Shown one piece after another: positions 18,006 to 29,998 of a DNA stretch of 55,115 bases (position 1 is its first letter; every line of letters starts with the position of its first letter). Position numbers and translations under genes: made by a program. The DNA is from Gracilaria domingensis (Eukaryota > Rhodophyta > Florideophyceae > Gracilariales > Gracilariaceae): positions 277,861 to 332,975 of the forward strand of contig VCMS01000137.1 in the NCBI GenBank assembly GCA_022539475.1, read 5' to 3'. Below the pieces are notes generated by a model. It made no database searches. It was not told the DNA's origin and saw only the letters and a program-made list of their open reading frames with translations.

Positions 18006-20102
18006 TTAGTCTTTCTGGGCGGAGTTGGCTGGCGACAACAAACTCTGCTCGGAGTGGGAAACAGAATTCCCGGGTTCGGGGTTAGTCACAGTTACCTGTT
18101 CAGCCTGGTTCCGAGGTTGCTCAGTTCGAACGTTCTGTCCTGTCACAGGATTGCCAAACTTGGCCCTTTGCTCTTCATAATTCTTACTCGGAACACGAGC
18201 ACGGTTAGCTGGTGACAAGGACTCATACCACCCGATAATTTTCGGTAACTCCCGAGCGGGCAACATGCACACAGGTGTAATATGACCGGGTCGGTAACAA
18301 ATATGACAGATGGTCGTCACCGACTTATCGAAAGATCGATTACCATCTGGCCGTCGTTGCGGTTGCGCATTCATCCATCCTGGGCGTGAGAAATGGCTGC
18401 CGTTGGTCGCGTAAGCGAGTGGAGCGGCTTGTACCCGTGTTCCTCCCAAATAGAGTGCGGGGTCACCTTCCGAGGTCGGAGTCGACGACGACGGAATGTC
18501 AGAAGACCCGTACGAATCGGGAGCACCTCCAACGAAGTAGATTTTATCCAGATCCGGGTTCACGGAGTTTCCAAGTTCCAAGAAAAGACATGGAGATGAC
18601 TCGTTCACGAGCAACGCCCTTGAGCGACGGGGTTTCGGCGGGCGCCGAGCACGGAGGACTTCGCCTTCAGCCTGGGCGTACTGGACCAATTCCAGATACG
18701 TAATTCTACGTTTCTCTTCGCGATATCGCGCCTCCAAAGCCTTGATAGAAGGGTCCAACCCATTCACGAACATAGCGCATCTCTCCTAGGCGGAGTACAC
18801 ATTTCCACAGCAATGAAACGCTTTGTTCAACCGAGTTGAATAAACCGTTTCGGTCTCTTCAGTCTTCTCTTTAGTATCTGGCAGAGCGAGCGTCGCGTTG
18901 TGAATCGCCCTTCCTGTTGCATAGGACCTCAGGAGATATTGGACCGCTTCCGGCGAACAACTGACACCTCCCTCAGATGCACGGGACGACCCTCGGACCG
19001 AGTTAAATTGATCTTCAGCCATTCCTGACAAAAAATAGAGTAAAGCGAGAAACGCTTGCGCTTCGTTCATACCGAGAATGTCGGCTTCGTGCACAAAGCG
19101 GGCCAGGAAGTCCAGTACCAGAATTGGATCTTCGCCATCGAATTTCTCCGTTAAGACGATATTCAGTCTTCTGATGTGGTCCTTCACCTTACCGGTGCTT
19201 CGCGAGGTGCGACTTGACGATCAATCGTCCAATCGGTAATAACGATACGATAACAGCTTCCTGTAGAGGAGATTTATTGGTTTCAACTCCTTGAGTCCAA
19301 GATGACGTCTACCTTTCTCGCGAGAGCGAATCACTTCTTGAGTGGCATATGTCGCCTCCGACTTCGTTCAGCGGGATCGACTCCCATACCGTTCTCGGTC
19401 TTCCTCACTCTCCGAAGAACTGGGTGAAATAGATTTCGCAGAGCGAACGCTAGAATTGGAACTAGACGAATCCGAGTCGTAACGGAGTTCCTTTTTAGAT
19501 CGTCGATTTCCGTGATACGGAGACTGGCGTGCCGAGCGCTTAGAAGCTTCTTCCTTAGCATTCTTCGCATCAGATGCGTTATCCATCCGGATGATCTCTT
19601 CGAGAGTAGACAACCGAGTGGTTAGGCGATCGATTTCAGCTAGATGCTCCTGAATAGAGGAATGGTAAGCTTGAACAAAAGCGGCTGGTGCACCCAGACT
19701 TTCCAAAATGGAATTCACGTCTTGACGTAAGACACGAATGTCATTGGTCGGATCTCCGATTTCAGCTTGTTCAAGCTTCCGTCTGAGATACTGCAGATCC
19801 TCGAACAGCGAGTTTTGCGCGAGCTGACTGACACGCAGTTGAGCCTCGAGGTACGAGTATCCAGGGGTTTCAACCACATCTTCTGGTCTCTCCGTGGCCG
19901 CAGTACCGGTAACGGGCGGAGCTCCTGCCGTAGAAGCGGCCATCGGACCCGACGTGACTGACGAAGCTCTCCGGGGTTCCGGGACCTGTTCATTGTCAGG
20001 CGACCTTGCAGGTACGGAGGCGCGAGAACGCGGAGGCCTAGGCAGAGGCACACCAGCATCTCTGGCCACACCGTTTCGAGAGTTCGGCGCAGGTGGCGCC
20101 AT
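18006..20102 (-). pseudogene. Ty3/gypsy gag with nonsense codons
   Basis: One register runs from the ATG at 20102 to TAA at 18006. TGA at 19368-19370, TGA at 19221-19223 and TAG at 18786-18788 interrupt it. The N-terminal part is Pro/Ala-rich, then a coiled coil (LEAQLRVSQLAQNSLFEDLQ). The middle has the capsid-like core (DPILVLDFLARFVHEADILG, FVNGLDPSIKALEARYREEK). The C-terminal part has a CCHC zinc knuckle, CHICYRPGHITPVC. The two TGA codons sit where CGA would restore arginine by a single transition. Confidence 0.8.
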
Positions 20103-20960
20103 ACCCGGCTACGATGTACCGAACAGCGGTAAGATCAAATTAACAACGAGAGGTCTCGATACTCCGAAGAGTAAGTAAGGAACAACAAATAAAACACTCT
20201 AGAGAGTCCACTGCTCCACAGTAACTTCCCAAAAACCAATTGATCACTAATCGTGAGAATCCTGGACAAGGACGAGAACGAAGGAAAGAATCAACCCGTT
20301 CTAGGTCGGAAGACCACTTGTAGAGCAAAACCCCAGCGATGGGATCGTCTCTCAAGGCGTTCGAGTCCTTGCCCTCTAGACGAGGTGGACTCAGTGGTGA
20401 GCCCTCCGAACACGGATAGTGGCGGTCTAAGACCGCCCGTGGTACGGGATATACCTACGGAGGTTGAGAGGTGAACGGGCCTGATCCAGGAATCCGGCGA
20501 GAAGTGACAGAATGGTCGGAAAGAAAGGTACCTTAGAGCGGTGTAAGCCCTAGGTAGAAGGGGGGAAAAGAAGGGAAGAACAAAAGAGGAACCCTCGACG
20601 GGGCGTGCGACAAGCGGCAACAGACCCGGAGACGGGAGACGGGGGTTGTGTATTAAGCCCAAGCGGCAGTAACTCTGTACAGAGACGGGAAAACCACCTG
20701 ACACAGGTAAGCAGTAATCTGCAAGAAAAGAAGAGTAAAACAACGGTCCGAAGACAGAAATAAGCCCGAGGGCAACAGCTGTGTACGTCAGTAGTACCTG
20801 AATGATCCCGAGGGATGAATCCAGTCCGTACCGTACGCGGTGACCCTCCTGAGGGAGTTGTACACTTCGCGAAGGCGAACTTGATTCAGAGCCGAACTCG
20901 GTTACCCTTTACTAAAGGAAGAGGTGACCGGGAGGAAACCTCTTATATCGTAACAGATAA
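20103..20960 (-). mobile_element. LTR/leader-like region of the Ty3/gypsy element
   Basis: This non-coding stretch is directly upstream of gag. It is pyrimidine-rich on the transcribed strand and ends near TATATCGTAACAG. It contains CAGAGCCGAACTCGGTTA (~20893-20910), which recurs with one extra base at ~51420-51440. A second LTR copy is not in the window, so the LTR borders cannot be set. Confidence 0.4.
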
Positions 20961-21136
20961 ATTAGTTAAACTAAATTAAATAATCTAATGCATCCCCAAG
21001 CATGTCTATACACGTGGTGCACGTAACAACCCGCTGCAGCGGCCAGTAAAATATCCGACAATCATACCAGAACATATGTGAACAGACCCATTCCTACACA
21101 CGCGTACACGCGACCAATACTTATCTGCGCCACCTC

Positions 21137-22130
21137 ATGGCCAACTCCTCAGGGTGCCATACCTCAATAGCCAAAAGGTATCCCATCCATAAGCCAATAC
21201 TCATACCTTCCGAGTACCCGGAATCATCCTTACCAGGGGTTTATGAAAACCATCCCCGTGTACCGGAGGAGCACGTTTTGCTCTACAGCAATGCACAGCC
21301 ACGCGGCCGACGTGTGTTACGGAGGCACCTTGGGCCCGGACCTTTAAGCCGGCAGTCCGGGTTTGTGGGTCGGTCGTGGATTGTGGGGCAAGAGCACGAC
21401 AGCAGTGCATCACGTTGAGGGAAATCCGAGCCGTGCGGGCTCTAATGACCAGGCATTTTGCCGCCTTTCTCTCAAGAAGCCGGCAACGCGGCTTCTGCTG
21501 GTGCACGAAGACAACGAAGCGGTCGCGTTAATGCTGAACGCCATACTGTCAGCCTCAAAAGAAATGATGGCGGGGCTGAGGAAGCTTCACAGCGTGATGC
21601 AAGCATTGGGAGTGAGTATTCTATCTCAATGATTGCCCAGCGCGGTAAACCGATTCGCAGATCGGCTGTCCAGGACGTGGCTTCCCCAGAACACACGCGT
21701 TACGTTTCATTTGATACGAGCCTTAAAGTGCAAGTACGATTGTGACCACCACGTTTTCTGGAACAGATCGCTCGGAGAGTTGGCTGGCGGCCCGAAGGCA
21801 GTACCTGGGCGAGCATCTCAGCCAGAAGTCCGAACCGGATGTGTGCCACCTTTGGACTGCTTCGTCCGACTTTTTGCACCTCGTCGTGGACAAAATCGGC
21901 AGGGAGGGAGCGCTGGGTATCTTTCTGGTCCCACACCGGTCCACACAGCCATGGTATCAGCGCTTATGCCGCATCGCGAAACGGCTGACCATGATACAAC
22001 CGAGGCAACTTCCGTTCTCACTCCTCCAGAGACGACCAAGAGCTGCGACCTGAGCGGTCGCAATTGCGACGGTACGATGCTGAACCGATACCAAAACAGC
22101 GCGAGAGCTTCAATACTAAGATGAATAGCA
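21137..22130 (+). pseudogene. Decayed retroelement remnant, DIRS-like RNase H region
   Basis: Several registers together give a recognisable order. REIRAVRALMTRHFAAFL is followed by LLLVHEDNEAVALMLNAILS (RNase H aspartate region), GLRKLHSVMQALGVSILSQ, SAVNRFADRLSRTW and then DKIGREGALGIFLVPHRSTQ with PWYQRL. The pattern RNase H - N-x-x-AD-x-LSR - LVP-x-x-x-x-QPWY occurs in DIRS/Ngaro-type tyrosine-recombinase retroelements. No recombinase or reverse transcriptase is seen nearby, and the frames are broken, so it is a fossil. A different RNase H-bearing element is possible. Confidence 0.45.
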
Positions 22131-22249
22131 ACGTCAAACGTTTGGGAGACGGACGCACTGTCAGCGTCCAACTGATCGCGGCGCACGGTTAGGCGGACAA
22201 CAGTTATCAAAACCGATCGCTCTAGCTACAGAAGCGGTTAGGAATTTAC

Positions 22250-25200
22250 CGAGACCACGAAATAGAGCGTTTGACAGAGAGAGACGAGCAATGGCTACTT
22301 TTTGGGGACATCTTGTAAACGTAAGGCGCATGGTTTTAGCTTGCATACCGCAATACCTGTCGACGACACCTAGGTATCACGAGCAGCATGTGAGGCCGTC
22401 CGTAATCAAGACGTCTCTGATCAAGAACCGTAGCTACGCATACACGCGTAAATTTACCGCCATCAACGTGGAGAGGCCTATCAGATTGTGATGTTTTGCG
22501 GCTATCATGCGCAAGGCTCTCAATACCGGATTTACATCAAGAGAGATAAGCACTTTTTGCACTTGCTTCGCAACGCTAAATAGTTTTATCGTTCATTTAA
22601 GTTTCGTTAGAATCACGGCGCCTAATAAGTCCGACCTCAAAATCAGTTCCGATTTTGTTGAGTTACGCATGAAGCGTCGCCAAAGGAAGGCAACCGCTAT
22701 TTTGTTCGTGCTAAAATATAAGACGAAGACAAGCTGGCTAAGACGTAACAAAAACTTCAGCCTAATGCGAAAATGGTTCATACTGGCCACCAAGTAGAAT
22801 TTTTTTTGGTTCTGATGGACAACAATCTAGTTTGCAAAATGCAGTCACTTTAGTATTGACCACATCTAGTGTAATGTTACAAATGATTGCGTTTACAGCT
22901 CTGATAGGCCGCGAATCAGATTATCTATCAAAAGTTTTCTTTTTGGTGTTTTCAAGGAGTTGATTAAGCATAAATTTGGCTGGGCAGTCAGTTAGATGGT
23001 TCTTACCTACACAGACAGTTTACTCTCGTTCTTGGCCGCGTCGGAGTGGGTTTTTGTTCAGTTTCTACCATCTTAAAGCATCCGCCCCTGCTTTCGTGAT
23101 ACGAAGAGTTTGGTTCTCAATTGACTTACATATCCACTGCATTTCATGCAATGATGTTTTCGATTTGCAACCTGTGATCAAGAACGATGAGCGCTCGTCG
23201 CTCGTTGCGAGTCGACGGCGGTCGAGGGCTTTTATTGTAATGTGGGCACTCGTGTCCACGTGCGTGAGGACACAACCTGGCTTTGAAACCTTGCTTGGGG
23301 CCAAAACCACTGCCAGGTCTGCAACGTGGCTGAAGTTAGCCAAAGATATGGTTCAGTGGCAGACTGGCTATTATTGCGTTTACCCAGTGCTGACAGAAAT
23401 ACATTCAATTCTTGGTGCATAAGCTTTTGAATTACAAAGTTTACTTTGTAAGATCAACTACATGCATTTGAAAGAAGAGAGCTCATTCTAAATTAATTTC
23501 GGCCTACGCGATATTTTAACCCAACAAATAAAATTCTTTATTTGAAAAACATTAAAGCTAGAATTTTGCAGAGGTTGTAAACCTCAAGAGGCAAAAAAAA
23601 GAACACCCGTAATTAAAATACTATAATATTATGCGAGTATCCGAAATTGGCACATTTACGAATCTGTTATTAACATTTTTGAACGAATGAATGCTCACAA
23701 ATCAAGAAGATCTGTTCTGGTGTGCCAAAAGGGAAGCAAAGCAGAGCCGGGGCTCGAACTCAGGACCCCAAGCTCACACAAAAAGCACACGAAGGTGGTT
23801 ACCGACTGAGCTTTGGCCGCTCTATGGCTCTCAAGCTTGCACTGCGGAGATGTTATCGTGACCCTCTGGGACTGCCATCTGCAGCTGACAGCACTACACC
23901 TGTGCTTTTTGTGTGTTAACTAGAAGGAATAAGAATATCTAAATGACTTGGATCAACTGAGTGTATTGACCCTCGGTCAAGTATTCTAGCTCCAAAAGAG
24001 ATAATGAAAAACCAAACTATTCGCGAACGCCGGCCAGCTGGTCATATTTGGGTAAAGCGTCTATTGCATTATCTTAGATGCCGCGATATGACTGGCATAA
24101 GCCTCAACTGATTTTCCAAAATGGAATACGCTCATATTTACCTTAAGGGCTAACACGGAAAGCTTGTTAACCTTACCCTGTTCAGTTTATGAATTACAAT
24201 CATCTTTGATATGACATATACCTGCGGTAAAGATATGTGGTGGTGATGAAAATAGATGCCTTACAATGGACGCTCGACGGTTCCCCCTCCGAACGTTTCC
24301 CTACAGACTAAGGCGTAGGGCAGGAGCTGAGACCACGCATGCGTGTGTGTGGCATCGCATCGCATCGCGTCGCTTGGAGTAAGGACGTAGGTGGATGCTT
24401 GTACTGTAGGACAGAAGGAGGCTATGAAGCAAATGGTGAGCCACAGCAGTAAAGTTTAGAACGCACCATGCGATGTCGCGAAGGGGATCAACAGAGGCCA
24501 AGGTTCTGTCCGCTAGCAAGATGCAGGCCCTCGAAGATGCTCGAGCAGCGTAGCGCGCGAGGGATGCAGCTCCAATGCATGCGCTGTATGTAAAACATCC
24601 ACGCGTACGAGATAGGAAAACACGAATGACACGCAGGACAGCGCACCGGTGCAGGCAGAGGCTCCGTCACGCTGAGCCCCCTTCAGAGCTTGTCGTGCTG
24701 GGAGGGAAATCGTCCTGGCAGGCCCGTCACGCATGTCTAAAACATCTCCGGCTACTGGGGCTATAGACGCGCGAGAAGTGCTCTGCGAGCGTTTAAGATG
24801 CAGATGCATGTCACAACGTGGCGCGTGCGTTCGACCGCCCGACAGATTGGAATGTAGTCGGGTTGCGGTGCTTCCGGCAACCAGCTTCGCCCATGGGCGC
24901 CGGACTCGCACCCACCCATGGCTGAATTGCCCCCGTCCTGGTGTTTTCATCCCATCGTTGGCTTAAACGTTGCCAATGGAGGCGGCTAGTGCTCCATTGC
25001 ATGGCTGACCCATTGCTCGCCCTTCACGAGATGCCTATCGAACCACGTTCCTGCGGTGGCACGCGCATTGCCGCATCGTCGTCGGCCCGATCGTGTGCTG
25101 TCAGCGTGTTGCCTTTTTGTCCTCAAGGCCACAGAAGTGAGCACTCTGGATGTGTAATTTTGTGCCAAGCTAAGGCTGAAGCGCGTGCTTTCATGTCGTG

Positions 25201-28200
25201 ATCGGCGCTCAGTACAACGTGCCAAACGTTTCCACTGAAGTTGTGCCAACAAGCACGCATTTGCTGCTATACTCGCTGCCTTCTACAGAACGAGCCATTC
25301 ACCCTTGAGCCACCATGAGATCACACTGTTTGCAAGCTTAGTCCCTCATATCATGTTCACTTTGCATGTATTGATCGAGTATGTTCGCTCGGCAACTCCC
25401 AAAGTATCGCTCGCACCAGCTCACTATGATAATTACTGCACACGTAAAGTCTAATAGCTAGGGCAGTGGCTCACCACTCTCGCCTTTGAGACATTCTTTG
25501 ATTTCTTTCCCGAGTGCAGAATCGTTCCAGTTCTCTTATGCGCGTGTATACTTGTCTATGGCAATTGGAGAAGTCATTCACTATGTCTACGAAGAGCCTT
25601 GCTTTCTCCTCATGCATCACGTTCAAAACCATCAATTCCATAACGCGATGCGTTGGTATGTTGTACATGCTCACTGAGTACCGGCAGGTGCAGTTCTCTC
25701 AAGACTTCATTTAGAACCACAAATTCCATTTTCCACTTCTCACGTTTGCGCCCATATATGCCTGAAATGCAGTTCTTCATCGTGTGCTGTTCACAACGTG
25801 TTACATCTTTCATGGCGAAAAATGTCGGAAAAACAATCCATCTGGTCAAGTCTTTTTCTACTCAGTAGTCCAATCTTGGTACAGCTAAGTGTGACAAGCA
25901 GCACTTGTTTCATCAACAGCAGGAAAAGTAAGGTGTGTCGTTCATACGCGTTGGATTTTTAAGGAATTGACTTACTTTTCATATCGCAAGAGATGCCTGA
26001 GATCATTGTTGATGTTCATGGATTATATGATGGAGCATCGAACACGAAAGTTATGGTTACGGGTTCCCCGGTTCTGCTTCTCTGTGTAAATGGAAGCCGT
26101 TGAAGATAACCAACCTTTTCGGTCAATCATAAAAGCAGCAGGTGGATATGTTTTCTTTGCTTGTTTGCTTTCGTGACCGTGACATCATTATCAGGATCCT
26201 CAGTTATAGAATCTGATTAAGGATGTATGGAACAGAAGGGTGCAAATGTTCCAGAACCTTGTCGCTAAAACCTTAAGCAGCAGCTGATAAACGTTTTGGT
26301 TCTGTTGATATCAAGCTTCACTCGAGACTAAGCAAATGCTACTGACGATGACAAACAAGGCTACAGACGTAATCTTTTGTCTGTAACTTTGTCATATTAA
26401 TTCCTGTGGCCCTCCTTGTGACTCACATGTTCTTTAATCGGACACAACCGAGACACCCAGGACGAATACTGGAGCAGCGAAAGAGACAAGGCATTCCATC
26501 GCTCTAATCAGTGTATAAAGAATATGAAACTGTACCTACGTGTTGTTCTCAGGTCGTCCCCCCTTTGCTTCCGAGAAAAAAAGCCAAGGCTTGTTATTGC
26601 TCTGATTGTTGGCGTTACGCGAATGAGCGAGAGAAGGAGTAAGAAGCTTTCTGATTGAAGCATTCATCGACAATAGTAAAGGGCAAGAAAAGTATCATTT
26701 GCGAAATTCAGACTGCGAGTAGAAAGAAAGAGAGGTTTGCAGAAGACACAAACAACAAAACATTTAAAGAACAGAAGACATATAAATTAGTATGACCTCG
26801 GTATGCATGAAGTCCAAGAATTTTCAACAGTAAGACTATACTTGAAACTCAATAGGTTTGTGTTGATGCCGAGCGATCGTAATTATTGTCATGAAGTACG
26901 AATAACGACACAAATTTCTACGCGAGCAAAGGGAACTCAGTTTTGCTGCTAATTCTCTAAATTTGCTGAACTTATGCTTCAGATTCTGAGTTGCAACATA
27001 CCAACAACTTCTTTGACTCAAATATCTTCATCTTTCGTGAGTCGGAAATATCATTGAGACGAGTGATAACTAAGGCCATCTTCGGATACACAAAGCAGCG
27101 ACAGGGGCCGTGAATTCACGGAATAGACAAGATGCCTAAAGTGGGATTAAAAGTAGTTTGAATGGTCGAAAAAGACTGTTGTGAAGAGAGCAAGTTTTAA
27201 ATGGTATTTCCAAAGAGATATCGACAAGACGACAACGTGTTGATGTTAGAACAGTAAGGAATCAATACAATCATCTGGAGATCATCTCTCGCACATTTCA
27301 ATCTGGCCTCATACTTTCAATCTTTCCTATGATTTGAAACCGCGCATCGCGCTACTGGTATTGCATCGGATCACCGTTATGACGAAACCGGTTCATTGCA
27401 AGAACGCGCGAGTGAGATATGAAAACATCAGGAATTCGTGTTCCAACAAGAATCGAAAGAGCGGTATTATCTATTATAGAGGTTTTGAGATTATTGATTC
27501 TTGTGCGATCACAAGTGCAGTTACAAAGACGTTTTCTCAAAATTTACGAACAGAGGACGCGCAGCATTTCTCGCAATGTCGTGAACCTTATTTTCAGCTG
27601 TGTTCCATATATAACTTCTCTTGAGAGTTGCATTTTCTCTATAGAAAAGTGAGAGCTTCAGGCACAGCTCAGTTAAGGCCATATTGTTGGCGTATGTTCT
27701 GTTTCATATGTTTATTTTTTCTCGAGAGACAAACCTCTCTTGATCCGCTGCAAAGATTCAGGGACTCAGAAATTGGCTGAACGACGATTAAAGATGGTTT
27801 CTACTCCTTCTAACAGCCCGCAAAGAGACTATCAGAGATCAGAAAAAAAGATCTTGGCATGGAAAATGCATGAGTTGCGATAGTTTTCAGCATACAGGAT
27901 ATATGATAACAGTCGGCACCTGTGCCCTCTTGTTGGCGCGGTCATTCGGAGTTGGGCCTATTCAGGCATTGATGGGAAGATCGTCATTTGTCTTTGGTAT
28001 GCGAAAAACCAACCGTACAAAAAACAAAAAGTGACTCTCAAAGAGACATGGAGACGGCAACCATCATCAGCAATGTTTTGCTCCTTTCCGACGGGCAATA
28101 AGCGCTCCCTGACCCACCGAAAGGCAGATTGTGCGGAATAATAAAAACGTTTTGTCTAATGGGAGAGAGGTTGACTGGATTGGAAGGCACGAGCCTCATT

Positions 28201-28890
28201 CATGCATTCCTTCAAGTTCTGTTTTTTCCGTGAAGGGGTGGCACTGCATAGTGTACCCTACTGTAACACGGTCGAAAGTTGCTATCCTTAAATGGGTGGA
28301 CGTCGCTAAGTGGGTTGGAAGTACATAACAGCTCCTTGTTTGTTTGCAGTTGTGTGCCAGAGCCAATATCGGTTCCTTTTCTGATATTCTCGCGCTCCTT
28401 ATTACAAGACTGTGGTGGGGGGGGGGGTGGGGGGATAAGAAAAGATGCTGATGTTGTTGCAGAGCTGATGGCTCTGTGCAATGAATATTCTCGCATGGCT
28501 CACGGTATTGTTTATTGCACAGGTGTAATGATTGGGCTGAAAACTGAAGGATTGACTCATAATTGGTAGGGGAAAAGAGATTTTCCAATGGCAGATTGTA
28601 TGAGATGCCCTTGTACGCCGCTCTAAGCGGGACTAGACAGGGACGGGGGGAAAGGGCGAACGAGGCGAAAGTGGTAGTGCAAAGTTGAGGCAGAAGGTAT
28701 CACCGCAGACACGAGCAAAGGCGGGGGCGATGGTGGATATTTTGGTCCAAATAACACGGCCACGTTTTGATTTCGCATTCAAAAAAAAGGCGGTCTGCGC
28801 GCGCCAAAGTCGTGACACGTCGCGTCCAAGCAGACAACAAAACCACGACGCCCGTCTCCGTGCCGCTCGCACCGCTCCGCGAGCGCCACA
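22250..28890. other. Gene-poor stretch
   Basis: About 6.6 kb has no frame that I can defend as a gene. Frames above 60 codons are few and lack recognisable motifs or consistent codon use. The only structures noted are a tRNA-like box pair near 23.78 kb, a 15-bp inverted repeat there, and a G-tract at 28417-28434 (11 G, T, 6 G). The composition is moderately A+T-rich from 22.5 to 24.2 kb and 25.9 to 28.1 kb, and more G+C-rich between 24.5 and 25.2 kb. Confidence 0.6.
23743..23826 (-). other. tRNA-like sequence (degenerate tRNA or SINE head)
   Basis: On the minus strand an A-box-like AAGCTCAGTCGG (23802-23813) is followed 41 bases later by a B-box-like GAGTTCGAGCC (23751-23761), the spacing of a polymerase III internal promoter. 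An acceptor-like AGAGCGG / CCGGCTCT pairing is partly possible. The D stem and anticodon stem do not close, so a working tRNA is unlikely. The sequence CACACAAAAAGCACA inside it recurs inverted at 23901-23915. Confidence 0.35.
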
Positions 28891-29907
28891 ATGCCTTTTC
28901 CACAGCCGCCGCCTCCGCAGAAGCCTCCGCCGTCGCCGCCGTCGCCTCGGACGCCGTCCGATGTAAGCCCACCGACAACTCCTCCCACCACGCCGTCTTC
29001 ATCGGGTCATTCGCCGCCTCCTTCACTGTTGCTGCCGCTCTCAGCTCTGCTGGATCAGTACGCTGCGGAGCTCGAGCTGGACGACGCTTTACCTTTGTCG
29101 ACATTTTCGCCTCCCTCGTCTTCCTTGTCGCCATCTTTTTCGCCATCGTTGTCGCCGTCTTTGAGGAGGCTAGCTTCTGATGCCGTTCGAGTGTCCGCTG
29201 ATACTCTTTCTAGACAGACGGAGCTGAAGCGCTGGGAACAACTTCGCAATGCTTCTTCTAACGAGACCGACAGACTTGCAAAGCTGTACCTCGAAGAACA
29301 GCAACACACCCACATGCTTGACGCACAGCTTTCGAAATCCCGTCGCGACATGGGGAGATTACAGGCTCGTCACCTTCTCTGCATGCGAGAAGTGCAGCAG
29401 TTGAGAGATTGCGTCGCAACCTTACATGCGGCTCACACAGTCGATGCGAACATTAACGCCTTGCTCATCGGAGATCAATCGTGCGAGATCGATGAGTTGA
29501 AACTAAGATTGAGAGAAGCCGACAGACATCGTCAACTTCTTAAGAAGTTGTTGCAACGGGCGGCGCCAAAGGGAATGTCCAGGCGAGAGTTCGACTCCCC
29601 CGAAGCCGCTCATAGCGGCTCTAATGCAGAGCAACGCAGACGAAGTCGAGACCAAGAAAATCGACGGATCAATACCGCAAGCCATTCCGAAGGCAAGATC
29701 ATCGCCGGGCTTGTAAGACGCGTTTCTTCTCGCGATCCTTTGAAGAGAAAAGAGCTTAACCGCCTTCAAAGATCAAAGCAAAACCTGCTTGATGCTTATC
29801 AGAGACGAAATTCCACCACACTGGACAACGTGGTTCGGAGAACGTCACAGATGTCCATAGCATCCGCCACTGCGTTTTCCGGTTCTCCCGTGCATAGCGC
29901 CGACTGA
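28891..29907 (+). CDS. Proline-rich coiled-coil protein, unknown function
   Basis: An intact 338-residue frame with a good start context (GCCACAATGCC). Residues 1-55 are Pro/Ser-rich, 60-105 are Ser/Leu/Pro, and ~100-235 form a long coiled coil (LAKLYLEEQQHTHMLDAQLS, CEIDELKLRLREADRHRQLL). The C-terminal ~100 residues are basic and polar (RRVSSRDPLKRKELNRLQRS). There is no signal peptide or membrane segment. It ends 91 bases from the convergent RtcB gene, as expected of a compact host gene island. I do not recognise the family; a scaffold or cytoskeletal role is only a guess from the coiled coil. Confidence 0.75.
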   Translation: MPFPQPPPPQKPPPSPPSPRTPSDVSPPTTPPTTPSSSGHSPPPSLLLPLSALLDQYAAELELDDALPLSTFSPPSSSLSPSFSPSLSPSLRRLASDAVRVSADTLSRQTELKRWEQLRNASSNETDRLAKLYLEEQQHTHMLDAQLSKSRRDMGRLQARHLLCMREVQQLRDCVATLHAAHTVDANINALLIGDQSCEIDELKLRLREADRHRQLLKKLLQRAAPKGMSRREFDSPEAAHSGSNAEQRRRSRDQENRRINTASHSEGKIIAGLVRRVSSRDPLKRKELNRLQRSKQNLLDAYQRRNSTTLDNVVRRTSQMSIASATAFSGSPVHSAD

Positions 29908-29998
29908 CTTATTTAGTATGGCTGCCTTTGACTCTTGATGCAATCCGCACATAGTTCACTTCTATAATCTATGTGCCCCAAGTCAACAGACGAGAGAT

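Larger units (their letters stand above)
14640..20960 (-). mobile_element. Ty3/gypsy LTR retrotransposon, 3'-truncated and inactivated
   Basis: Reading leftward from about 20.96 kb the order is LTR/leader-like sequence, gag, aspartic protease, reverse transcriptase, RNase H and integrase. The order RT-RNase H-integrase defines Ty3/gypsy. The element carries at least four nonsense codons, a 16-bp tandem duplication and several register changes, and its integrase is cut short with no downstream LTR. It is non-autonomous and old enough to be broken. Its reverse transcriptase active site remains readable. Confidence 0.85.

Noticed and set aside
20094..20101. TGGCGCC next to the gag ATG as a primer-binding site
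   Set aside because: It is too close to (inside) the gag start and too short to support tRNA priming.
24513..25252. Minus-strand frames in a more G+C-rich patch
   Set aside because: No motif, no start context, and overlapping frames on both strands look equally coding.
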